Assembly: GCF_002994745.2 (NCBI RefSeq)
Contig: NC_037090.1
Span: 36,513,001-36,577,000 of the forward strand
Origin: Rosa chinensis
Taxonomy: Eukaryota; Streptophyta; Magnoliopsida; Rosales; Rosaceae
Length of the DNA stretch: 64,000 bases
Direction of reading: 5' to 3'
Position numbers and translations under genes: made by a program. The notes below the pieces were generated by a model. That model saw nothing but the letters and a program-made list of their open reading frames with translations. It was not told the origin of the DNA and did no database searches. Shown one piece after another: positions 11,924 to 22,654 of this stretch. How positions within the stretch are numbered: position 1 is the stretch's first letter; each line of letters begins with the position of its first letter.

Positions 11924-12102
11924 TGTTGAAGGATATCGACATAATGTGTGCCTCTTCAAACTAGGGTTTAGAGTTATAATAGGAAAGTACCCTAGGTATA
12001 CTAATTGTATTCCGATTCTGTTACCTTTTGTGTACTCTATAAACTCCCTATATAAAGGGCTCCTATTATCAATAATAAACACAATTCTATTCTCCTACAT
12101 CA
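11924..12102 (+). repeat. Copia 3' LTR
   Basis: Same 179 bp as the 5' LTR except for three substitutions (two G-to-A and one A-to-T, reading 5' to 3' LTR). It carries the same TATATAAAGG box, so it could start transcription towards the NLR gene downstream. Confidence 0.92.
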
Positions 12103-12680
12103 GTATCTTATTTTTTATTTTTTATAGAAAAAACGTATCCACGTATGGTCTCCCGCAACCCACCCCACCCCCCCCCCCCCGGTACCCATGTCATAGGCTT
12201 TCGTGAAAGGGAAGCAACTTAAAATAAAAGCTTGTGAGGTAAAGGCATTGTCGAGGATGCTATGAACGATGAGACGAATACAATGGCGGGTCTTTCTATA
12301 AAAGCTTTGGAAGACCGTTCCGGCCCTAGTTCGATACTAGAAAAAACCAATTATTCATTAAGAGCGAACTTTGCTACGAGGTGAGCTACTTTGTTTTCTT
12401 CGCGGGGCTGAAACGTACAGGATATTCACCGTGGAGCAGATTAGTCGGCAGCAAGTGGAGATATATAGTAGTATTAGTTAGCGCAAATCCAAGATGTTAT
12501 CGTCTAGAATCTGCAACAACTCATATCAGATTGATTTTCATGCCTTTCAGACTGCAACACTCTCTTTCATTGATTATTTCCCTCAATTCCTCGAACTCTA
12601 TCCCTCCTTGGTCGGTTTTTTTATTGGAATTTCTTCTTTCTTATTCTTGATTGCCTCTTGTTTTAATTTGGTGGTTTTCA
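12103..12680 (+). promoter_or_regulatory. Upstream region of the NLR gene
   Basis: Between the Copia target site and the NLR start codon. It holds a run of C at about 12167-12180, otherwise unremarkable sequence, and a weak TATA-like AGATATATAG near 12460. The pyrimidine-rich 12590-12670 is probably 5' leader. No regulatory motif can be named with confidence. Confidence 0.35.
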
Positions 12681-15600
12681 ATGGCCTCCAGCTCCCGAAA
12701 AGCCTGTTCATCTCTTCCTTCATCAGATTCATGTTGGAAGTATGATGTTTTTTTAAGTTTCAAGGGTGAAGACACTCGCAAGGGGATCACAGTCGACATA
12801 TACGATGGACTTAAGAGGAGAGGAATTAAAGTATTCATGGATGATCGAGATCTTGAAGTAGGGTATGTTATTACTCCTGCTCTCTTAGCAGCAATCAAAG
12901 AATCAAGGTTTGCAATCGTTGTTCTCTCGCAAAATTATGCTTCTTCTGCTTGGTGTTTGGAGGAACTTAGAGAGATTTGTCTATCCATGGAAGACAACAG
13001 AATATTGCCACTGTTCTATCATGTTGATCCTACTGATGTTCGATATCAGAAGAAGGGAAATTTCAAAAAAGCTTTCTCCAAGCATGTAAAATCTGGGCGA
13101 CACCAATCAGAGAAGGTGAAGGAGTGGCAAGCTGGTTTAAACAAAGTGGCCAATATCTCTGGGTGGAATACAAATGATCATAAGTAAGCATTTTGCCCTT
13201 AATTTCCGTACCTTCTATATAATTTTGCCTAACGCTTATTTTTTACCTTGATAAATTCTTGCTTGAAGGACTCACAAAGAGCTTGTTGACGTCATTGGGG
13301 AATTTCTCCGTAGCAAAATAGTTACTGATGGAATTGAGTCCACAGGAGATTTCCAAGCATTTGAAGCAACAAGAAAAGCTATGGATAAGGTTATGAAGGC
13401 GCTAGAAGATGAAGAGGTCATTGCCGTTGGTGTCTACGGCATGGGAGGCGTTGGAAAGACAACGATGGTAAAACATGTCGGTGCACATGCCCGAAAAAGT
13501 GGGATTTTTGAACATGTGATTATGGGTATCGTATCCCAAAGACCTGACTATAGAAAAATTCAAGGCACATTGGCGGACCTGTTGGGCTTAATATTGGAGG
13601 AGGAGACAGAAGTTGGAAGAGCAGCTAGCTTGAGTGAGGAGATAAAGAAAAGAAATAAGATCCTTGTAATCCTGGACGACGTTTGGGAGAGAGTGGATTT
13701 ATCAAGAATAGGAATACCAAGCTACAAGGAACTTCAAAAGTGCAATTCCAAAGTCCTACTCACCACAAGGAGATGGAATGTTTGTCATGTCATGGAGTGC
13801 CAAGAAAAGATCACCCTCAACGTCCTCTCAAAAAAAGATTCTTGGGCCTTGTTTGTGAGAAATGCAAGGTCTTTTGAATCGACCACTTTCAAGGGTGTAG
13901 CGAAGAAGGTAGCTAGAGAATGTAGGGGTCTACCAATTGCATTGATAGCAGTTGCAAGGGCACTTGGAGATAAAGAACTAGTGGAATGGAAAAGAGCAGC
14001 TCGAGCACTAGAGATGTCACAATTTGCCAACCCTGATGATCACGGAGAAGCATCCAAATGTATAAAATTAAGCTATCATTACTTAAAAGATGATGACTAC
14101 AAGTCATACTTCTTGCTCTGTTGCTTATTCCCAGAAGACTTTGACATCCCAATTGAAGAGTTGTTCAGGTATGCGATCGGGAAAGGATTGTTTCGAGATG
14201 CCGACACCCTTGAAGAAGCCAGAGAGAAGGCTGATTCTGTGGCCGCACACCTTAAACATTCTTGCTTGCTTTTGGACGCAGACAGATTTAGAAGGACAGA
14301 AAGAATCAGATGTGTAAGGATGCATGATGTCGTCCGGGATACAGCCATTCAAATTGCGCAATCTGACGATGGGTTTTTGGTCAAAGCTGGCCGTGGTTTA
14401 GAGGATTGGCCACGTCAATTACATAGAGGCTACTCTGCAGTCTCACTAATACGGAATCGTATTAGCAAGCTACCGGAAAGGTTAGCATGTCCAAAACTCC
14501 AGGTTTTGTTACTAAATCATATTGGGTCTATAACTAGGATCCCAGAAACCTTCTTTCAAAGTCCAAATGAATTAAGGGTCTTAAATCTTAGTTACACTAA
14601 TATTTCCTTACTACCCCAATCATTCAGTTTCCTAACCAACCTCCGAGCTTTGCATTTAGATAGATGTGAGAAGCTAATTGACATTTCCATGATTGGAAAA
14701 CTTAAGAAGCTTGAGATTCTTAGTATGATCAGAAACTCACATTTTCCTAGAGAAATAGGAGGTTTGACCAATCTAAAGATTTTGGATATCACCGGTACAA
14801 GTGTTGATCAAATTCCATCCAAAGTGATATCAAAATTGCATAATTTAGAAGAACTGTACATGAATGGATCAGAAGACTCGTACCTGCAATGCCGATTTTG
14901 TGAGTGGGGGAGAAAAGTTAAGGGAGAAGGAGAAGAAACCAATGCTGGTTTTGATGAGGTAACTAGTTTGTCAAACTTAAGAGTTTTGAAGGTTTGTATC
15001 TGTGATGCAGAGTGTATCCCTAAATATGTTGAGTTCAATCCGAATTGGGTTGAATTTGATATATGTATCGGCACATACGACAAGATGGAAGGCTCTGATC
15101 GATATGCTCGTAAGTCAATATCCTTGAAGCTTGACACCATCAGTCGCTTGCCGGACTGGTTTTTCAATACGGTGATGAATAGAGCAGAGAGGCTATGGTG
15201 GGAAGGGTGCCGAAGGTTAATAGACATATTTGTGGAATTTGAGCATGGGAGATTACAGGGACTGACGCATCTCTCTATAATTGGTACCGATAGCCACGAG
15301 CTGATGGATACAAGAACATGGGTTCCAAAAAGACCTGTGTTCAAGAAGTTGGAAGAGTTGCATATGATTGGAGTAGATTGTCAGGAGTCATGTGTTGATG
15401 AGCTACCACCTGGGTCTCTATTTAATTTGAAGGTATTGAAGGTTCGATATTGTTACAAGTGGGGGAATGTACTTTTACCATCAACATTGTTACAGAGACT
15501 ACCAAATCTTGAAGAACTATGTTGTCGTTTCATGGACGAGATTGAATATGTGTTTGGGTATGAAGCGTTATCTGAGCCAAAACAATCAAAATTGAGAAGT

Positions 15601-16294
15601 GTAGAGTTGTGTGGTCTGTACAGAGTAAGAAGCATATGGGATGGACCTGCTCCACTCGCAATGTTTCAGACTCTTCAAATTTTGAACATTAGACAGTGCA
15701 ACTTGCCGGGAAGTCTCTTCACCTCTGATATTGCCCAGTGTCTTTCTCAGTTGACCTACATTAATTTACAGAATTGCCCTTTTTTGGAAAGAATAGTTGA
15801 GGCAGGCAACAAGAAGATCATTCTACCAAAATTGAAGCGGTTAAGTTTGGCGGAACTTCCGATGTTGTACTCTGAAAGTGCTACCATTGATATTGAGTGT
15901 CCTTCATTGGAAGACTTGGATGTGTTGGACTGTCCCAAGTTTTCAGCCTCTATTTATGACTTCAAGCCAGAGAGAGAAGTCCAACTCAACAGGTATGTCG
16001 CTGTGTCAAAAACTTACTTGATTTTTCATATTTGGCAGTCTGAGTGCCTACCTGTAAACAAATGCAAAAATGCAAATTTTTTTTTTTTTTTAATAAAGGG
16101 CGGGTGCGGCTGCCCTCAAGAGTTAATTATATTTTCATTTAAATTTATGATTCATTTGCAAGCTTTCAATGGGATGGGTTTCCGATACCAGTACACCAAT
16201 CAAATAGTGTGACTTTGTTTCTTTCAATCTTGAAGTTATTATTTTTCTTTAATTCATCAGTAATACTCCATCATCCTTCCTTTTAAAATTTTAA
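12681..16294 (+). CDS. TIR domain fused to a CC-NLR-type NB-ARC-LRR (disease-resistance protein)
   Basis: Intracellular immune receptor, 1086 residues if exons are 12681-13183, 13269-15992 and 16261-16294; all junctions are GT-AG and frames close. Exon 1 is a TIR domain (YDVFLSFKGEDTR at 21) with the presumed NADase Glu at 95 (SAWCLEEL). Exon 2 has a P-loop GMGGVGKTT (225-233), kinase-2 LDDVW (303-307), GLPIAL near 388, RNBS-D CCLFPEDFDIP near 450 and MHDVVRD near 519, then LRRs to the end. The Trp in kinase 2, the RNBS-D form and MHDVVRD are marks of CC-NLRs (RPS2/At4g27190 group), not TIR-NLRs, whose kinase 2 is usually LDDVD. The start is the ATG giving MASSSRK; an in-frame ATG 30 nt upstream is also possible. 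The short third exon is my inference; without it the frame reads on to 16212. Confidence 0.85.
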
Positions 16295-16369
16295 TAATCA
16301 AATGATTGTCGATATTTCATAGAAATTTCATGTTATTTTTCAATTGCTCTACTAAACAAACTACAATAT

Positions 16370-17170
16370 GAAAATGGCTACGTTAACAGAGCTCTCTTTC
16401 TATACTAGGGTTTCCTCACAGAAGCCTCATTGCCCTATTTGGCGGCGAGCCCCTATAGAGCTGTCATCAGACTCTTTTTCGACTCGGTTCGAGTCTGATG
16501 TGAGGTCAGGGTCCTCGATTGACTTGTCCTTGGTCCGAGGTGGAGATTGCGGTGGCTATGTGTGAGTTGAGGAAGGAGGAGATCGTGGCGATTGTCCGAC
16601 CTTGGTTCTTTTCTAGCTGGCCTTAGTGGCGGATTAGCTTGGTGTGGTTGGATCGGAGGCTGTCTGGTGGTGACGGGTCATCGACGGGGCTTGGATCTAA
16701 TCAGAATAGTCTGATATAGATTGGGCTAGATGATTCTAATTTGGGGAAGGGAATGATTGGAAAGGGTGGTGCTTCTCCACGACACAACAGGGATGGCAAA
16801 GCGAGGTTGACAGAGGACCGGCGACGGTGGTTGTTCGGCATAGCGGGTGGTCCGTCGGAGGAGGTGGGACTAGGCCAGGCCAAGCTTGGCTGGCAAGCTG
16901 TGATCTACTTGCGCCCTGGATTGCTTGGGCTTGGGCCCCCTTTTTGGGCTTTGCCTTGGCTGATTTTTTTATTTTTGTTTTTAGATTTAATTTGTTTAGT
17001 TGGATATTGTTGTCTTGCCTTTGGTGTGTATTAAGTCTTTGCATGTATCTTGTAGGGCTAGTCGGGTTAAAATTGAATGTATATGCACTCTAAGTGCCTT
17101 GTTTGGCCTAGCGAGACAACGATCCATTGTTAAATAGTCGCAACCTCCTAGTGGCAGGATGAAACTAAAG
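16370..17170 (+). repeat. GC-rich dispersed repeat, copy B
   Basis: Non-coding, GC-rich, with GGGCTTGGGCC-type words near 16930, then a T-rich stretch. It then carries GTCGCAACCTCCTAGTGGCA at 17139, which recurs with one change (CGGCA for TGGCA) at about 48400 inside the MULE-like element. Reading frames of 60-100 codons here look like chance frames. Confidence 0.4.
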
Positions 17171-17353
17171 GCATGGGGTCGTCCCCATAAGTGAAGTAAG
17201 ATATACCATGTGAAAGGTAAAGGTTCAAAAAGTATCAGAGGAAGGTAAAACTATGTCTTGTGCACACTCGAGTCTAAGGTGAAAAGAAGTAACCTCTCTC
17301 ATTCATGCATTGGGCAAATTTCGAGGGTGAAATTTACTTTAAGGGGGATGAAG
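17171..17353 (+). mobile_element. 3' end of a Ty3/gypsy internal region, with polypurine tract
   Basis: TTTCGAGGGTGAAATT followed by AAGGGGGATGAAG (17341-17353) is the usual end of a chromovirus-type internal domain and its polypurine tract (family knowledge). It directly abuts the LTR start at 17354. No polymerase sequence remains upstream. Confidence 0.55.
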
Positions 17354-20300
17354 TGTGAGCCCCTGAAAATTTTGTTTAATTTTTAGAAGGTAATTTTGCG
17401 CCAAAAAGATTTTCGCAAGGTGATTTAAGTGAAGAAATCGATTTCGGAGATTGTTTTGGTGTCGAGACCACCTATTGGGCCTTATGATTTAAGTTTGGGC
17501 CGAGATTCTTTCATTTAGGCCTAGAAGGTTACGGAAGTTTAGTGAGGCGATCGTTTGTTGAAGTTTCAAAGATGATAAATTGAGTTGTAACAAAGTTTTG
17601 GATTTTGGATTTTTATGAGATCGAGTTTTGGGCCTAGGACAAAGTCGAGAATTAACTTAGGAAGTCTCCGACGAAAAAAGAATAAAACAAAAGTTACGAG
17701 CCCAAAACTGAAAGCAATCAAGTAGAAGAGTTTCGTAATTCGTTGCAAGGGCAAGCTGGGTATTTTGCGCACATTAGTATAAATAGGAAAATTGAGAAAA
17801 ACCTAGCCTCATTTTTCTTCCTTTCTCCCTCACGGTCGTGTCTCTCTCTGTCTCTTTCTCCCCCGACCTCTCGCACTCCCTCTTCTTCTCTCTGCCATCA
17901 CCGGAAACCACCATTTCCAGCCACCACCTCTTGTCACAACCACCACCAATCAACTAAGTACCTAAATCCTACCCAAACCCAAGAGAAATCGAAGCCATGC
18001 ATCGACTCCGGCCTCCACCTACGATCCTCCAAACCATGACGCCACTGTCGCTACCTCCCTTTGGATTCTGGCTACTGCCTCGCTGCGCCACCACCATAGC
18101 TCAACTCAGTAGACTACAGAGACCAAAACCTAAAGGTAGCTACCCAACTGACGCTGGAAAATCTCCATACAAGCCACCACCGATGGCATCTAATCTGCAT
18201 GCCTTCGTTCTCTAATCTCCAGTCTGAGACGAGCCAAACCACCACCATATATGGAGTCAGCATCTCTCCCTTTACCAAAACCCCATAACCCCGACCTCCG
18301 ACTCCGACCAGAGCCGCCGCACGCGCTACACACGCCGCCGCCGACACATGAGCCACCCAGCGCCACTATGAGCGTCACCTGCTTAAGTCTTTCGTCTGGT
18401 AATCTCAATTTCATCACCCTGTTTAGTATTGAGGCCTCTGTTTTAATTTGGAAAGAAGTGGGTTTCTAACTTAGATTTTCTGCATTGGAGTTTGGAACCT
18501 CAAGCTCGAAGGTGAATGAAGAACACAGGAGCTCAATAGGGATTCTGGAAGGATTGTGGATTTCTGCATTTTTGGAGTGTTGGAGGAGAGGAAGCTGCTG
18601 GGTTAATTTCAGTTGAAAACTGGAAAAGGTAAGAACCATGTACAGGTTCTGTTTATGGATGCCGAAATGGTCAAGGGTTGGTTATTAATGCTATGGTATT
18701 TGATAGGTGTTTACAAGACTGTTGATGGTAGATTGCAGCAATTGGAATTAACCCTCTGTTTGGAAAAGAAGAAATGGTAAGTGCTGGTCCCTGCCAAACC
18801 GTGGGATTTGGTATGGTGATTGTAAAATTCTAGAGGTTGTTATCAAATGGAATGAAAAGTTGGTATGCTACTTGAATGGCTAATGCTCCTTTCAGTGATC
18901 GATTGTTGTGAATTTAGCTTAGATGTGGACAAGCATTAAATGGCTAAATGTTTGGAGATGATTAGCGTTATTAGTTAAATTGATGACGAAGTTTGAATTT
19001 GTCATATTGTAAAGTAAATGGTTGTTGTGAAAGAAAATAAGGAGCTTGAGTAATTATCAATGTTGAGTGGGATTCGGAAATGAAAATGGTGGATTTTATT
19101 TGATTGAGTTAGATTAAGATATTGGATTAAAGCTCATGAAAAAATTTACAAATGGAAGTACTCAAGTCGTATCATATCTCGAAGTGAACATAGCAAATAA
19201 AATCATTCGAGAATGGTAAATTATCCTATGTCTTTTATTGAAAGAATGCTAAACAAAGAAAGGTTAAATGAGTTGATCCGAACTATGCTTAACGGACACA
19301 AGTGCTAAGTTTGGTCACCATATCCCAAATGATCAAATGTTATATCATTTGAATTGTTTAGGAATGGATAATAGGTTGTATCAATTAAAGGATAACTAGT
19401 TGGACTTCAAAGAAATTAAATCAAAGCTTTGGTTGTTCGGTTAACGCTATGATAATGTGAAGTTACTCATTAGTTTGAATTTATTTCAAAGGACTCGAGC
19501 GTGTGCACACGGAACTGGACGAAGTATTGAAAGTTGAGAACGAATCTAATTGTAGACAAGCACCCCATATCTAGTAGGGTGAACTGTCCCTTCCTTGTTA
19601 GAAGCTTTATTATATACGTGGAATGCTCTAGTATAATAGTATGTCGCCTGCAAGTACGTTTTTGGTTGTTCATTAGTCGATGCCTCGTGATACTTGTGTT
19701 TTCATAACTGATGATTGCTGATTGCAAAAACTGAGGCTAGACTTGCATGTTGAGATATTGTACCCAATGTATGTTTGTACTTATGACTTGAAAGTGAATG
19801 AGACCTAGACGCATTGATTCCTAGGGATCCCACGGTGTCGATAATCGTGAACCTTCAGAGGGGGCTGTGCTCCTATGCTCGTAGAGGAAAAAGGTAAGTA
19901 CCGACGGTGAACCAGTCATACGACACTCAGAGCCAGGAAATGGACACTTTCGCTACTTGTAGTCACAAGCACTGCAGAGTAGTTGGCCGATTCTCGAAGG
20001 ATGACTAACCAGGCCGGTCATCGATTGTTTTAGAGTAGCCGGCAGGTAAGTATCTCGGAGCTCCAAGTTGTGTGAAGCATGCTGCATATGTTTTATAAAA
20101 GAGAATAAATGTTTGTGATTGCCTCTCTTTAAAGTATTTTCGATAAATGTGCACAATATTATGTAGTAAATATTTTCAATTATATTATTTTTCAAACCTA
20201 GCATGGTTGGGTCGGCCCTTACTGGGCATACGAGGACGAAAGCTCACCCCCACAACAGTGTGCAGATCGAGCATGTGGTCGGGGAGCGTACAGGGGAGGC

Positions 20301-20737
20301 ACATGGCCCGGCTTGGCGTATTTCTCTTGGACTTTATTAAATTAAGGTCTTAGTCCTTTATCGGATTTTGAAGTAACTTATTTATTTACTTTTTATTTAT
20401 TTATTTATTTTCTACTCGCCTATTTACAAAATTTCGGGAGACCCGTAACCCTGGGGCGTGTCTCTCATACATGTATTTACTTAGTGATTTGTTATTTTCC
20501 AAATTGGGCTCTTATTGTAAGCCCAAATCCTTTGGCCCACTTTAAATTCCGCTTTGAAAATATGTTGTTCGGTTACTAGAATGATTTGTCCAAGAAAATG
20601 TTTTGTAAACTAACAAACTAAACCCAAAAGGCCTTGTGGTTTCGGGTTGATGAGTCATCGGGATGTGATTTGTGACATGTCGGTTTCTTATTGGCTCAGG
20701 GTCGCGGCGCTGTGGGACCCCCTCTCGGGTCACCACA
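17354..20737 (+). mobile_element. Long Ty3/gypsy-type LTR, 3.4 kb
   Basis: Begins TGTGAGCCCCTGAAAATT and ends GGGTCACCACA, giving TG...CA. The left side is a polypurine tract and the right side a primer-binding site. A TATA-like TATAAATAGG (17779-17788) precedes a C/T-rich leader, which fits the LTR's own transcript. Pieces such as GGCAGGTAAGTATC (20040) and CTCACCCCCACAACAGTGTGCAG (20241) recall Tekay/Del LTRs. Proline/serine-rich reading frames at 17743-18470 fall in the transcribed leader and are not convincing genes. Confidence 0.75.
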
Positions 20738-20744
20738 GAAAATT

Positions 20745-20760
20745 TGGTATCAGAGCTCTA
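20745..20760 (+). promoter_or_regulatory. Retrotransposon primer-binding site (initiator Met tRNA)
   Basis: TGGTATCAGAGCTCTA, the classical plant primer-binding site complementary to the 3' end of initiator-Met tRNA, eight bases after the LTR end. The internal region it belongs to is lost after about 20830. Confidence 0.85.
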
Positions 20761-20830
20761 GGTTCCGAAGTACTTTTGAAATTATTTTTGCAAAACTAGC
20801 AACTCTTTTCAAATTTTTTAAGTGTCGAAT

Positions 20831-22401
20831 TCATACTTGAATCCACAGTAATAGAAGCTGATAGCACACTATTCCCAGTGTTTGCAGAGTCAAACAACAG
20901 AATTTAGACAATTCAAGACCACCTTAGATACACAAACTATAAACTGAATATGAAAAAAGAAAACAATGAACATAGACAAAACTAAAAATCAAGTTAATAA
21001 ACTGTAGCATTTATACCTAAATAACAATAAGAGACAAAGATAATGCTAACCAACAAACAAAGGAACAGTGACAGTAAAATTTACAAAACTCTGTTGCATA
21101 CAATCTGCAACACCCAAAGAAAACAATAATCAAATCATGAAACTAATTATAAAACAGATAAAGCAAAAGCCAAAAAACAATTAGACTCCCCCTAGCCTCC
21201 TTCCCAAATTGAAACTCAATAATACCTCAATAAGATCAAAATAATCAAAAGACCAAAATCCTCAAAAGACCAAAATCTATATCACTGAAATGGCAAAGTC
21301 CAGAAAATGATTGTAAACCTCAAAACTAAAACCAAAATCTTACATAAAAGCGAATATAATATAAATATAATCTAAGTACAAACTTTTCATCATTAAAGCA
21401 AAAAAAAACCTTTTGAAAGAACTCTGTGTGCAACAAACTAATGTCTTTTTACTTTCTCACACTCCAAAAAAAGACACACAATTTGACACTTTGACCTTCC
21501 TGATATCAAATTCTTGAGAATAAAAATAAAAAAAATCAAACCTATAAGAACCTTTGCCAACAATGAAGAAAAGATCCAACTCAAAAAACAGTGCAAAAAT
21601 CCACCTTTAAACCACTTGATTGAAGGTCAGCAACGATCAAAAAAGGCCTCAGGCTTCTACAAACCCCAATCCAATTTGAAACTCTCCTTGAAAGTTGGGA
21701 AATCTGAATAGTTGAAAAGAATCTATGAATCAAACCACAAATCCACAAAAACCAACTATCTAAAGCTTCAATCAATCAGAAGAAAAAAACTGCGGAAAAA
21801 TTCAAAACCAGTTACTCTTGCTGGCCCCAACTTCTTTGTCTACCCAAAACCAATCCAGTCACCAAGATCAAAAGAAAAGAACAGATGCTAAAGATCGAAT
21901 AGAAGTCTGATGCAAAGAGTAGACGATGATTGCAAAGATCTCTGATGCTGAAGATTGAATAGGAGTCTGATGATGCTGGAGATGGAATAGAAGTCTGATG
22001 CAAACAACTATTGGAATAGAATGGCAAGCACGGTTTAGGCTATAGGCAAATGGAAGGCGTGCAATAACCAACAGCATGAAGGGAAAAATCTCCAATCAAC
22101 TATTCATTTCATTTGTCTTTTGTGAAATGAACAGCAACAATTTAGTTTTTCTTTCATATATTAAGAATATTAATTAATTAGGGGTGATGTCCCACATTTT
22201 TGGTAAATGTTCTCTTGTCATATTAAAAAAGAAAATGACGTCATTTGTAATTTTTGGTACTAATAATTGTTATCTTACCTTTTATTCTTTTAAATTTTTT
22301 ATTGCAAGAAATTCAAAATGACACCTACTTTTTGTTTAGGGGAGTGAGGGGAGTCAAATTATAATATGCACTCCCACTATCACTTTTAATGTTTTTATAT
22401 G
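20831..22401. other. AT-rich intergenic stretch with a short degenerate repeat
   Basis: A-rich sequence without a supportable gene. At 21880-22005 a word of the type GAATAGAAGTCTGATGC recurs three times with variants, forming a small degenerate tandem repeat; the apparent minus-strand frames there follow from it. Confidence 0.4.
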
Positions 22402-22654
22402 TTCTCCTCTAGGGGTCATCATGGGCCGGGCTAGGGCCGGCCCTACCCTAAATTTTAGAGCTTAGGGTTGGGCCGGGTAGAGTCGGGCCGAGGCTTAAAT
22501 ATGCTAACCCTTACCCGCCCAAAAAACTCGATCCAAATAGGGCCGAAATTGGCCAAAAAGGGCCTTATTTTGTTTAACAAAAAAAAAAAGTATATATTAT
22601 TTTTTTCCTCAAAATGTGGCTCAATGATTATATATAGGTAATACAAGACATATT

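Larger units (their letters stand above)
6057..12102 (+). mobile_element. Ty1/Copia LTR retrotransposon, full-length but defective
   Basis: Two 179 bp direct LTRs (6057-6235 and 11924-12102) start TGTTGAAGG and end CTACAACA/CTACATCA. GTATC flanks both sides (6052-6056 and 12103-12107) as a 5 bp target duplication. The LTRs differ at three positions. Order is LTR, leader, gag, pre-integrase/integrase remnant, RT remnant, RNase H remnant, purine tract (CAATGGGGAG, 11914-11923), LTR; protease was not identified. Integrase before RT identifies Copia. gag is open, while pol carries stops, frameshifts and losses. The element ends about 580 bp upstream of the NLR start codon. Confidence 0.93.

Noticed and set aside
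17743..18469. Proline/serine/threonine-rich frames that look like a small secreted or signalling protein
   Set aside because: They lie within the transcribed C/T-rich start of the 3.4 kb LTR.
20745..20760. tRNA-like sequence
   Set aside because: Only the primer-binding stretch complementary to initiator-Met tRNA is present; there is no cloverleaf.
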